Of a stretch of DNA of 64,000 nucleotides, positions 41,441 to 48,374 are shown in pieces (the first letter of the stretch is position 1; the number at the start of each line of letters is the position of its first letter). The DNA comes from Blastococcus_B deserti. GTDB lineage: Bacteria; Actinomycetota; Actinomycetes; Mycobacteriales; Geodermatophilaceae. The position numbers were made by a program, and so were the translations under genes. The notes beneath the pieces are model-generated. The model ran no database searches. It worked only from the letters and a program-made list of their open reading frames with translations, and was not told where the DNA came from. The DNA lies in assembly GCF_042682525.1 (NCBI RefSeq), contig NZ_JBHUHP010000010.1, positions 62,001-126,000 on the forward strand. Direction: 5' to 3'.

Positions 41441-41834
41441 TCACCGTGTCGGGCGCGTGGGGGGCGGTCCGGTGCGCAGGCAGCGCGGCACGTGGCGCCG
41501 CACCACGGGGGTGGGTCGACCGGCGATCGGGTGCGGGTACCCGGCGCCCATGACCGACACCGTGACGACCGCGGCGAGCAGTGCCGCAGCGGCGAGGGCG
41601 AGGACCAGCGCGGTGGGGTGGGGTTCCGGGTGCCGGTATAGGAGCCACCCGGCGCGCGAACGCTGTGCGGTACGGCCGGTCGAGGGCGAGCGCGATCAGT
41701 CCGGGGGGCACGGCCCCGAGCAGGAGCCCGATGCCGATCCGGGTGCTGGTCGACTGCTGCACGCTGTCCCGGAATGCGCCGCTGTCGGGCGCCACCGCGC
41801 TGACGAGACGGAACGCGCCCAGAAGGAGCACCAC
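41441..41834 (-). pseudogene. Frameshifted small membrane protein
   Basis: From GTG 41834 the frame reads MVLLLGAFRLVSAVAPDSG, a second helix IGIGLLLGAVPPGLIALAL and RPYRTAFARRV, then turns into Pro/Arg-rich noise. Moving by one base at the CGCGCG run near 41655-41660 gives a continuous continuation: AGWLLYRHPEPHPTALVLAL, AAAALLAAVVTVSVMGAGYP and a stop at 41441. This suggests a single indel in a three-helix protein of about 130 residues. It is either a pseudogene or a sequencing error, which the nearby N gap makes more likely. No family recognised. Confidence 0.5.
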
Positions 41835-42073
41835 CCCGGCTCGATCCGGCGACGGCCCGGCCGATGTCGCTCGACACCCTCACACCGCCGTTCCCGGCCT
41901 GAGCGTGAACCCATGACGTGACGGGGGAGGCGCCCTCCGCACCAGGACTGCCCGACCGGAGGGCGACGGTGCTCCCCGGCTCGTGCCCGGGCCTCCGAAG
42001 TGCCGCTGACGGCACGGGGACGAAGAAGACCGGGGGACGGGCGTGTGGCCCCGAGCCGGACCTGCACAGCAGC

Positions 42074-42106
42074 AGGGCCCCAGGTGGAAGATCCACCTGG
42101 GGCCCT
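42074..42106. terminator. 14-bp perfect hairpin downstream of qcrB
   Basis: 42074-42087 pairs with 42093-42106 around AAGAT, 28 nt past the qcrB stop. Likely terminator of the ctaE-qcrCAB operon. Confidence 0.85.
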
Positions 42107-42133
42107 ACTGGGACGTGCTGTGGCGACCAGCGA

Positions 42134-43816
42134 TCAGTCGCGCGGCTCCTGCGGCCGGCCACCGTCGGACGGCCGCCCGCCGTCGGAGGGACGACCGGAC
42201 GTGGTGAGCTCGCGGTCCTGCTCGCCGGCGGCCAGGCCGCGTCCCTCGGCGCGCTGCTCGAACTCCACCTGGGCCGGCTCCTCGATCGGCGAGAAGAAGC
42301 CCCGGATGGCGCGGCGTGCACCGCCGACATGGTTCATCCGCTTGGGCACCGGGGCGCCGCCGTAGGCCAGCTGCCCGTGGCCGTGCTCGTCCACCGGGCC
42401 GAGGGGCTGGTGGACCTCGATGAACTCACCGCTGGGCAGCCGGCGGATGACGCCGGTCTCGATGCCGTGCTCGAGCACCTCGCGGTCGTGCATCTGCAGA
42501 CCGAGGCAGATCCGGTAGGTGACCATGTAGGCGATGGGCGGCAGGATGATCACGCCGATCCGGCCGATCCAGGTCATCGCGTTCAGGCTGATGTTGAACT
42601 TGTCGGCGATGACGTCGTTGCCGCCGGCCAGGAGCAGCCAGACGTAGAAGGTCAGCGCCATGGCCCCCAGCGAGGTGCGCACCGGGACGTCGCGCGGCCG
42701 CTGCAGCAGGTGGTGCGAGGCCGTGTCCCCGGTCATCTTGCGCTCGATCATGGGGTAGAGCGCGAGGACGGTGAACATGAGCCCGGCGACGACGACCGTC
42801 GGCCAGAACAGCGCCGGGATGGTGTAGTCGCCCGGCAGGTTGATGTCCCACGGCGGGAAGATCCGCGTCGAGCCGTCGAGGAACATGATGTACCAGTCCG
42901 GCTGGGACGCCGCCGACACCTGCGCGGGGTTGTACGGACCCCACAGCCAGACGGGGTTGATCTGCACCAGTCCACCCAGGGCCGCGCACACACCGAAGAC
43001 CACGAAGATCAGGCCGGTGGCCTTGGCCGCGAACGTCGGGAAGAGGCGGTTGCCGACCACGTTGTGCTCGGTGCGGCCCGCGCCGGGGAACTGGGTGTGC
43101 TTCTGCTTCACCAGGACCAGCAGGTGCACCGCGATCAGCGCCAGCAGGATCGCCGGGAAGAGCAGCACGTGGGCGATGTAGAAGCGTCCGATGATCTGCT
43201 CGCCGACGAAGTCGCCGTTGAAGATGGCGAAGTGCGCCCAGGTGCCGATCACCGGGATGGAGAGCAGGATCGCGCTGATGATCCGGAGCCCGGTGCCCGA
43301 GAGCAGGTCGTCCGGAAGCGTGTAACCGGTGACGCCCATGAGCAGCGCCAGGACCAGCATCACGACACCGATCAGCCAGTTGCTCTCGCGCGGCCGGCGG
43401 AAGGCGCCGGTGAAGAAGATCCGCAGGAGGTGGATCACGATGGCGGCGACGAACAGCAGCGCCGCCCAGTGGTGCAGCTGCCGCATGAACAGGCCGCCGC
43501 GGACGTCGAATGAGAGCTGCAGCGTCGAGTCGTAGGCGGCCGACATCTCCACGCCGCGCAGGGGTGCGTAGGACCCCTCGTAGACGACCTCCCGCATCGA
43601 GGCGTCGAAGAAGAAGGTCAGGTACGTGCCCGACAGCAGGAGGATGAGGAACGAGTAGAGGGCGATCTCGCCCAGCAGGAACGACCAGTGGTCGGGGTAG
43701 ACCTTGTTGAGGGTCCGCCGCAGCCACGGGGCGACGATCAGCCGGTCGTCGAACTCGAGCGCTGCCTTGCCCAGCCTGGTGGTGGGGGCGCCCGGTGCAG
43801 TGGCGGTGCGAGCCAT
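42134..43816 (-). CDS. qcrB: Cytochrome bc1 complex cytochrome b subunit
   Basis: 560 residues from ATG 43816, which overlaps the qcrA stop by one base (TGATG). Haem ligands lie in RQLHHWAALLFVAAIVIHLL and FYIAHVLLFPAILLALIAVHLL. The Qo-site region carries PDWY in place of PEWY, the actinobacterial form. An actinobacterial C-terminal extension of about 130 residues ends in a duplicated RPSDGG repeat. It oxidises menaquinol and passes electrons to QcrA and haem b. Last gene of the ctaE-qcrCAB operon. Confidence 0.97.
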   Translation of the reverse strand: MARTATAPGAPTTRLGKAALEFDDRLIVAPWLRRTLNKVYPDHWSFLLGEIALYSFLILLLSGTYLTFFFDASMREVVYEGSYAPLRGVEMSAAYDSTLQLSFDVRGGLFMRQLHHWAALLFVAAIVIHLLRIFFTGAFRRPRESNWLIGVVMLVLALLMGVTGYTLPDDLLSGTGLRIISAILLSIPVIGTWAHFAIFNGDFVGEQIIGRFYIAHVLLFPAILLALIAVHLLVLVKQKHTQFPGAGRTEHNVVGNRLFPTFAAKATGLIFVVFGVCAALGGLVQINPVWLWGPYNPAQVSAASQPDWYIMFLDGSTRIFPPWDINLPGDYTIPALFWPTVVVAGLMFTVLALYPMIERKMTGDTASHHLLQRPRDVPVRTSLGAMALTFYVWLLLAGGNDVIADKFNISLNAMTWIGRIGVIILPPIAYMVTYRICLGLQMHDREVLEHGIETGVIRRLPSGEFIEVHQPLGPVDEHGHGQLAYGGAPVPKRMNHVGGARRAIRGFFSPIEEPAQVEFEQRAEGRGLAAGEQDRELTTSGRPSDGGRPSDGGRPQEPRD

Positions 43817-44928
43817 CAGATGCGCTCCCGGTTCCAGTAGGTGGGGCCTACGGCCTCAATGTAGTCGCTGCGGGCGATGAAGAAGCCCTCGTCGTCGACG
43901 TCGATCGGCAGCTGCGGCAGGGCTCGCGTCGCGGGCCCGAACACCGGCTTGGCGCCCTGCGTGACGTCGAACTGCGACTGGTGGCAGGGGCACAGGATGC
44001 GGCTGGTCTCCTGCTCGTACAGGGAGACCGGGCAGCCGGCGTGGGTGCAGATCTTCGAGTAGGCCACGTACTCGCCGTAGGCGAAGTCGCCGTGGCCCTC
44101 ACGGGGCCGCAGGGACTCCACCTGCTCGGGCCGCAGCCGGATGAGCATGGTCGCGGCGTCGGCCTGCCGGTTGCCGCCAGGGACCGCCGGGAAGACCGTC
44201 TCCAGCGAACCCGGCTCCTGGTCGCCCGGGCGGATCGGCGTGCCGTCGTCGCGGACGAGACGGACACCGCGGGCCCAGTTCGTGGTGCCCAGCGGGTCAC
44301 CGGTGTTCGGGTTCTTGATCAGGCCGCCCAGCGGCATGATCAGCATCAGGCCGACCCCGCCGCCCATGAACAGCAGGGAGCGGGTGATCAGCTTGCGCCG
44401 ACCCAGACCGCTGTTGTGGTAGCCGCCGACCAGGGTGGCGCCGGTGGTGACGCGGTCGAAGTGCGACCCGTCGTGCTTGTCCTGGACCGCGGTCTCGTGG
44501 GGCAGGAGCTTCTTGGTGTAGAGCACCAGACCCACACCGAACAGCGTCAGCGAGAGCCCCATGAACAGCCCCAGCATCGGGGTGAACAGCGCGCTCCAGC
44601 CGCGCTCGGTGATCTCCCACTGCCAGTCGGGCAGGAACCAGCCGGAACCGGCGTAGACGACCACGAAGAGGAACGCGAACACGCCGGAGAGGGCGAAGGT
44701 CCAGCCGACCTGCCGCACCGCCCGCTTCTCGAGCGCCGAGCCCGGTTCGGGCCCGGGCTCGACGTGCAGGATCTCGACGCCGTCGTACCGAGCGCCGAGG
44801 CGGTCGAGCTCCTGACGGTTCATCGCCGCGAGCTGCTCCGGGGTGTAGTCGTCGTCCGGGCCGCCGTGCAGCGGTCCCGGGACGTCCGCGCCGCCGGTCG
44901 AGCCGGGGCGGGTGTCGCGCGCAGTCAC
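43816..44928 (-). CDS. qcrA: Rieske iron-sulfur subunit of bc1 complex
   Basis: 370 residues from GTG 44928, overlapping the qcrC stop as GTGA. The N-terminus is long and hydrophilic. Three membrane segments as in other actinobacterial QcrA: VGWTFALSGVFAFLFVVVYA, LFTPMLGLFMGLSLTLFGVG and LLFMGGGVGLMLIMPLGGL. Rieske cluster motifs CTHAGC near 295 and CPCHQSQF near 311 are intact. It transfers electrons from menaquinol to the dihaem cytochrome QcrC. Confidence 0.97.
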   Translation of the reverse strand: MTARDTRPGSTGGADVPGPLHGGPDDDYTPEQLAAMNRQELDRLGARYDGVEILHVEPGPEPGSALEKRAVRQVGWTFALSGVFAFLFVVVYAGSGWFLPDWQWEITERGWSALFTPMLGLFMGLSLTLFGVGLVLYTKKLLPHETAVQDKHDGSHFDRVTTGATLVGGYHNSGLGRRKLITRSLLFMGGGVGLMLIMPLGGLIKNPNTGDPLGTTNWARGVRLVRDDGTPIRPGDQEPGSLETVFPAVPGGNRQADAATMLIRLRPEQVESLRPREGHGDFAYGEYVAYSKICTHAGCPVSLYEQETSRILCPCHQSQFDVTQGAKPVFGPATRALPQLPIDVDDEGFFIARSDYIEAVGPTYWNRERI

Positions 44929-45776
44929 GCCTTGCTCCCCATCCAGAAGATGCCGAACATCAGTGCGGCCACGCCGACGACCCAGATGACCAGGCCCTCG
45001 GCGACCGGACCCATGCGTCCCACGCCGGCGCCGCCCGGGTCGAGCTGTTCGTTGACCGTCTGCACGTAGTTGATGATGGAGCGCTTCTCCTCCGGCGTGA
45101 GCTGGTTGTCACCGAAGACCGGCATGTTCTCCGGCCCGGTCAGCATCGCCGTGTAGATCTCCAGGTCGGTCGCGTCGTCCAGGCTCGGCGCGTACTTGCC
45201 CGAGGAGAGCGCGCCGCCCTCGCCGACGAAGTTGTGGCAGGAGGCGCAGTTGAGCCGGAACAGCTCGCCGCCCTCGGCGAGATCGCCGTCCCGCAGGTCA
45301 CCGGAGGGCAGCGTCGGGCCGCCGCCGTTGGCCTGCACGTAGGCCATCAGCTGGTCGATCTCCTCGTCGGAGAACACGACAGGCTTGTCGGGCGCCTGTG
45401 CCTCCTGGCGGACCAACGGCATGCGGCCGGTGTGCACCTGGAAGTAGACCGCCGCCTCGCCGACGCCGATCAGGGAGGGCCCGCGGTTGGCCACACCCTG
45501 GAGGTTCTCACCGTGGCAGGTGATGCAGCTGCGCTCGTACAACTCCCGGCCGGCGGCCTCGGCGGCCGACTCCGTGGTGTCGTCAGCGGCCTGAGCGGGG
45601 GCGAACACGGAGTACAGGCCGCCGGTCAGGACCAGGGCTGCCATCAGGCCGGCGACGTTGGCCAGCCGCCGGCGGTACTTGGAGCGGCGCCGGGCACGGG
45701 CCCGGCCGGCGGGATTGCCGTCGTCGGGCCCCGTTCCAGCGGGCATGGCCGAGGACTGCGTGTTCGTGGTGGACAC
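44925..45776 (-). CDS. qcrC: Dihaem cytochrome c subunit of bc1 complex
   Basis: 283 residues from GTG 45776. An N-terminal membrane segment (VAGLMAALVLTGGLYSVF) acts as signal anchor. Two haem c sites are present, CITCH near 84 and CASCH near 178, with distal Met-containing regions (RMPLVRQEAQAP, NMPVFGDNQL). A C-terminal membrane helix follows (EGLVIWVVGVAALMFGIFW). In actinobacteria this subunit replaces soluble cytochrome c by linking bc1 to the aa3 oxidase in a supercomplex. It starts 7 nt after the ctaE stop. Confidence 0.97.
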   Translation of the reverse strand: MSTTNTQSSAMPAGTGPDDGNPAGRARARRRSKYRRRLANVAGLMAALVLTGGLYSVFAPAQAADDTTESAAEAAGRELYERSCITCHGENLQGVANRGPSLIGVGEAAVYFQVHTGRMPLVRQEAQAPDKPVVFSDEEIDQLMAYVQANGGGPTLPSGDLRDGDLAEGGELFRLNCASCHNFVGEGGALSSGKYAPSLDDATDLEIYTAMLTGPENMPVFGDNQLTPEEKRSIINYVQTVNEQLDPGGAGVGRMGPVAEGLVIWVVGVAALMFGIFWMGSKA

Positions 45777-45783
45777 CGGTTCC

Positions 45784-46410
45784 CTAGCGGATCAGGTAGA
45801 TCGTGGCGAAGAGCCCGACCCACACGACGTCGACGAAGTGCCAGTAGTAGGAGACCACGATCGCGGCGGTCGCCTGCGCGGGCGTGAAGCGGCCCATGGT
45901 GGACCGGATGAGCAGGTAGACGAAGGCGACCAGACCCCCGATGACGTGCAGGGCGTGGAAGCCGGTCGTCAGGTAGAAGACCGATCCGTAGGTCGACGAC
46001 GAGATCGACGTGTGGTGGTCGGTCACCAGGACGCGGTACTCGTTGACCTGCGCCAGGACGAACACCAGGCCCATCACGAACGTGATCGTGAACCAGCGCC
46101 GGAGGCCGTAGACGTTGCCGTTCTCCGCCGCGAAGACGCCGAACTGACAGGTCACCGAGGACAGGACCAGGATGATCGTGAAGACCGTGGCGTAGGGCAG
46201 GTTGAGCTCCGTCGGCTCCGGCGGCCACCCCTCGGTGGCGCGGGCTCGCGCGGTGAAGTACATGGCGAACAGACCGGCGAAGAACATCAGCTCGCTCGAG
46301 AGCCAGATGATCGTGCCGACGCTGACCATGTTCGGTCGGGTCAGGGAGTGCACCCGCGAGGTGTCGAAGGTGCTGCTCGCGACGGGGGCCGTTGTCACGA
46401 GGCTCATCAT
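45784..46410 (-). CDS. ctaE: Cytochrome c oxidase subunit III
   Basis: 208 residues from ATG 46410 (a second ATG follows directly). Five membrane segments; signature FFAGLFAMYFTARA, TTGFHALHVIGGLVAFVYLL and a C-terminal YYWHFVDVVWVGLF, all typical of subunit III. It begins the ctaE-qcrCAB unit. Subunit I (ctaD) is not in the window, as in mycobacteria. It is divergent from the receiver-like gene at 46533. Confidence 0.96.
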   Translation of the reverse strand: MMSLVTTAPVASSTFDTSRVHSLTRPNMVSVGTIIWLSSELMFFAGLFAMYFTARARATEGWPPEPTELNLPYATVFTIILVLSSVTCQFGVFAAENGNVYGLRRWFTITFVMGLVFVLAQVNEYRVLVTDHHTSISSSTYGSVFYLTTGFHALHVIGGLVAFVYLLIRSTMGRFTPAQATAAIVVSYYWHFVDVVWVGLFATIYLIR

Positions 46411-46519
46411 GGCATCGGCGGGGGGTCGTCACGACCGCGGGTGCGACGGGCGTGGCGGCAAAGTGATCAGCTCTTTACCGACGCCCCGTGCCTGCCCGGG
46501 GAATGTCCCCCGCAGGCAC

Positions 46520-46525
46520 TAGGCT
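46520..46525 (+). promoter_or_regulatory. TAGGCT -10 box of the receiver-like gene
   Basis: Ends 7 nt before GTG 46533. Confidence 0.65.
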
Positions 46526-46532
46526 CGCCCGC

Positions 46533-46964
46533 GTGAGCGCCGCCTCCGACACCTCCTCGACACCGGCCACGGTGCTGGTCTACAGCCACCGCCCTGAGGT
46601 CCGGGACGCCGTCCGCACCGCGGTCGGCCGCCGCCCGGCCGGCGACGTCGGCCCCCTCACCTGGCTCGAGTGCGAGAGCGGCGACGAGGTCGTGGCCGTC
46701 GTCGACGCCGGGGGTGTGGACCTGTGCATCCTCGACGGCGAGGCGCAGCCCACCGGAGGCCTGGCCCTGGCCCGTCAGCTGGACCAGGAGGTCCCCGACC
46801 GGCCGGCCGTGTGCGTGCTCATCGCCCGGCAGCCCGACCGGTGGCTGGCGCACTGGTCGCGGGCGGAGGGAACCCTCCCGCTGCCGATCGACCCGCTCAC
46901 CGCCCCGGCCGTGGTGGCGGACCTGCTGCGCGCCCACGCGCGGCGCGCCGTCGTGCGCCGGTGA
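46533..46964 (+). CDS. Receiver-like (pseudo-response-regulator) protein
   Basis: 143 residues from GTG 46533, leaderless. The fold pattern resembles a CheY-type receiver domain: VLVYSHRPEVRDAVRTAV at the start, then GVDLCILDGEAQPTGGLALA with an Asp where the phosphoacceptor would be. The acidic pair near the start of the domain is missing and the usual Lys near the end is replaced (LPLPIDPLT), so phosphorylation by a kinase is doubtful. No output domain. It lies 7 nt before trpD; the two may share a transcript. Conserved in this position in related actinobacteria as far as I recall. Confidence 0.65.
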   Translation: MSAASDTSSTPATVLVYSHRPEVRDAVRTAVGRRPAGDVGPLTWLECESGDEVVAVVDAGGVDLCILDGEAQPTGGLALARQLDQEVPDRPAVCVLIARQPDRWLAHWSRAEGTLPLPIDPLTAPAVVADLLRAHARRAVVRR

Positions 46965-46971
46965 GCCGCCG

Positions 46972-48027
46972 GTGAGCGCGGCCACCGCGGGGCGCCCGTC
47001 CTGGCCGGCGCTGTTCAACCGGCTGCTGGCCGGTGAGGACCTGACGGTCGAGGACACCTCCTGGGCGATGCGTGAGGTGATGACCGGCGAGGCCACCCCC
47101 GTCCAGGTCGCCGCCTTCGCCGTCGCGCTCCGCGCGAAGGGGGAGTCGGCCGCCGAGGTCACGGGTCTCGCCGCCGAGATGCTGGTCCAGGCGACCCCGG
47201 TCCAGCTGTCGGTCGACTGTGTCGACATCGTCGGCACCGGTGGAGACGGCGCCCACACGGTCAACATCTCCACGATGGCCGCGGTGGTCACCGCCGCGAC
47301 GGGGGTGCCGGTCGCCAAGCACGGTGGTCGCGCCGCGTCGTCGTCGTCGGGCGCTGCGGACGTGCTCGAGGCGCTGGGCGTGGCGATCGACCTGCCGGCG
47401 CTGGCCGTGGCGCGTTGCGTCCACGAGGCCGGCATCGGCTTCTTCTTCGCGCCGGTCTTCCATCCGGGCATGCGGCACGCGGCCGCACCGCGCCGCGAGA
47501 TGGGTATCGGCACCGTCTTCAACTTCCTCGGTCCGCTGACCAACCCGGCCCGGCCGGTGGCCTCGGCCATCGGGTGCGCCGACCCGCGCATGGCCCCGGT
47601 GATGGCCGACGTCGTCGCCGCGCGGGGCGACCGGGCACTGGTGTTCCGGGGCGACGACGGCCTGGACGAGCTGACGACCGCGACGACGTCGACCGTGTGG
47701 ATGGTGCGGGACGGGGAGGTCGAGCCCGACCGGCTGGACCCCGCCGCCCTGGGCATCCCCACGTCGGCGCCGGACGCGCTGCGCGGGGGCTCGCCCGACT
47801 TCAACGCCGACGTCTTCCGGCGGGTGCTGGCGGGTGAGCGGGGGCCGGTCCGCGACGCGGTGGTGCTGAACGCGGCAGCGGCACTGGCGGCCTTCGACGA
47901 GCGGCCCGCCCGGCTGCACGACGCGATCGCGGCGGGCATGGCGCGGGCCGAGGCCGCCATCGACGACGGCCGGGCGGCCGCGAAGCTCGACCGCTGGGTG
48001 CAGGTCAGCCGGGCCGCCCGGGCCTGA
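46972..48027 (+). CDS. trpD: Anthranilate phosphoribosyltransferase
   Basis: 351 residues from GTG 46972. PRPP-binding GTGGDGAHTVNIST near 86-99, and GPLTNPARP and DDGLDELTT further on, are intact. The KHGNR loop reads KHGGR near 116-120: the Asn that helps bind anthranilate in studied TrpD enzymes is Gly here. It transfers phosphoribose to anthranilate in tryptophan synthesis. As in mycobacteria it stands alone, away from other trp genes. No leader peptide with Trp codons is visible. Confidence 0.93.
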   Translation: MSAATAGRPSWPALFNRLLAGEDLTVEDTSWAMREVMTGEATPVQVAAFAVALRAKGESAAEVTGLAAEMLVQATPVQLSVDCVDIVGTGGDGAHTVNISTMAAVVTAATGVPVAKHGGRAASSSSGAADVLEALGVAIDLPALAVARCVHEAGIGFFFAPVFHPGMRHAAAPRREMGIGTVFNFLGPLTNPARPVASAIGCADPRMAPVMADVVAARGDRALVFRGDDGLDELTTATTSTVWMVRDGEVEPDRLDPAALGIPTSAPDALRGGSPDFNADVFRRVLAGERGPVRDAVVLNAAAALAAFDERPARLHDAIAAGMARAEAAIDDGRAAAKLDRWVQVSRAARA

Positions 48028-48028
48028 A

Positions 48029-48088
48029 AGAGGTCTCCGTCCCCCTCACCGCTCGCGAGCTCGCGGCGAGCCTCTGGACGGGGCCTTC
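48029..48088. repeat. Intergenic palindromic repeat, CACCGCTCGC family (copy 5)
   Basis: Core CACCGCTCGCGAGCTCGCGG, arms CCGTCC and GGACGG. It fills the 59-nt gap between the convergent trpD and AsnC-type genes, so it probably also terminates both. Confidence 0.7.
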
Positions 48089-48374
48089 AGTCGGCGGTGT
48101 CGAAGCCGATCGAGAACGCCGCCTCGAGGTCGTGCCGCGAGTACGCGCGGAAGGCGATGTGCGTCTCTGTCTCGAGCACGCCTGGCACCTTGTTGATGCG
48201 GCCGGCGATGACCTCGGCGACCTGCTCGAACTCGCGCACCCGGACGATCGCGATGAGGTCGACCTCGCCGGCGGTGGAGTAGACCTCGCTCACCCCGTCG
48301 AGGTCGGCGATGGCCGCCGCCACCTCGGGGATCGCATCGGTGGCCGCGTCGATCATCACGATGGCGGTGATCAC
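48087..48374 (-). CDS. Lrp/AsnC ligand-binding (RAM) domain protein without DNA-binding domain
   Basis: 95 residues from GTG 48374; the GTG overlaps the upstream exonuclease stop as GTGA and is also preceded by TAGGCT at 7 nt, so it may have both coupled and own expression. The sequence is only the regulatory fold: ITAIVMIDAATDAIPEVAAA, DGVSEVYSTAGEVDLIAIV and GVLETETHIAF. No helix-turn-helix. Stand-alone RAM proteins bind amino acids and may modulate full Lrp/AsnC regulators. Placement next to trpD is suggestive only. Confidence 0.87.
   Translation of the reverse strand: MITAIVMIDAATDAIPEVAAAIADLDGVSEVYSTAGEVDLIAIVRVREFEQVAEVIAGRINKVPGVLETETHIAFRAYSRHDLEAAFSIGFDTAD

Larger units (their letters stand above)
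41278..42133. other. Region between ctaF and qcrB holding an assembly gap and a broken ORF
   Basis: About 850 nt. It contains the N run (41291-41309), a frameshifted membrane-protein ORF (41441-41834) and the qcrB terminator (42074-42106), each listed separately. In mycobacteria extra genes sit between ctaF and qcrB (recalled), so sequence may be missing. From 41835 to 42060 I see nothing coding. Confidence 0.5.

Noticed and set aside
39649..42330. A very long minus-strand open frame running from the SURF1-like gene across ctaC, ctaF and the N gap
   Set aside because: It lies opposite well-supported genes, includes undetermined residues, and has no domain similarity outside the 122-residue protein at its end.
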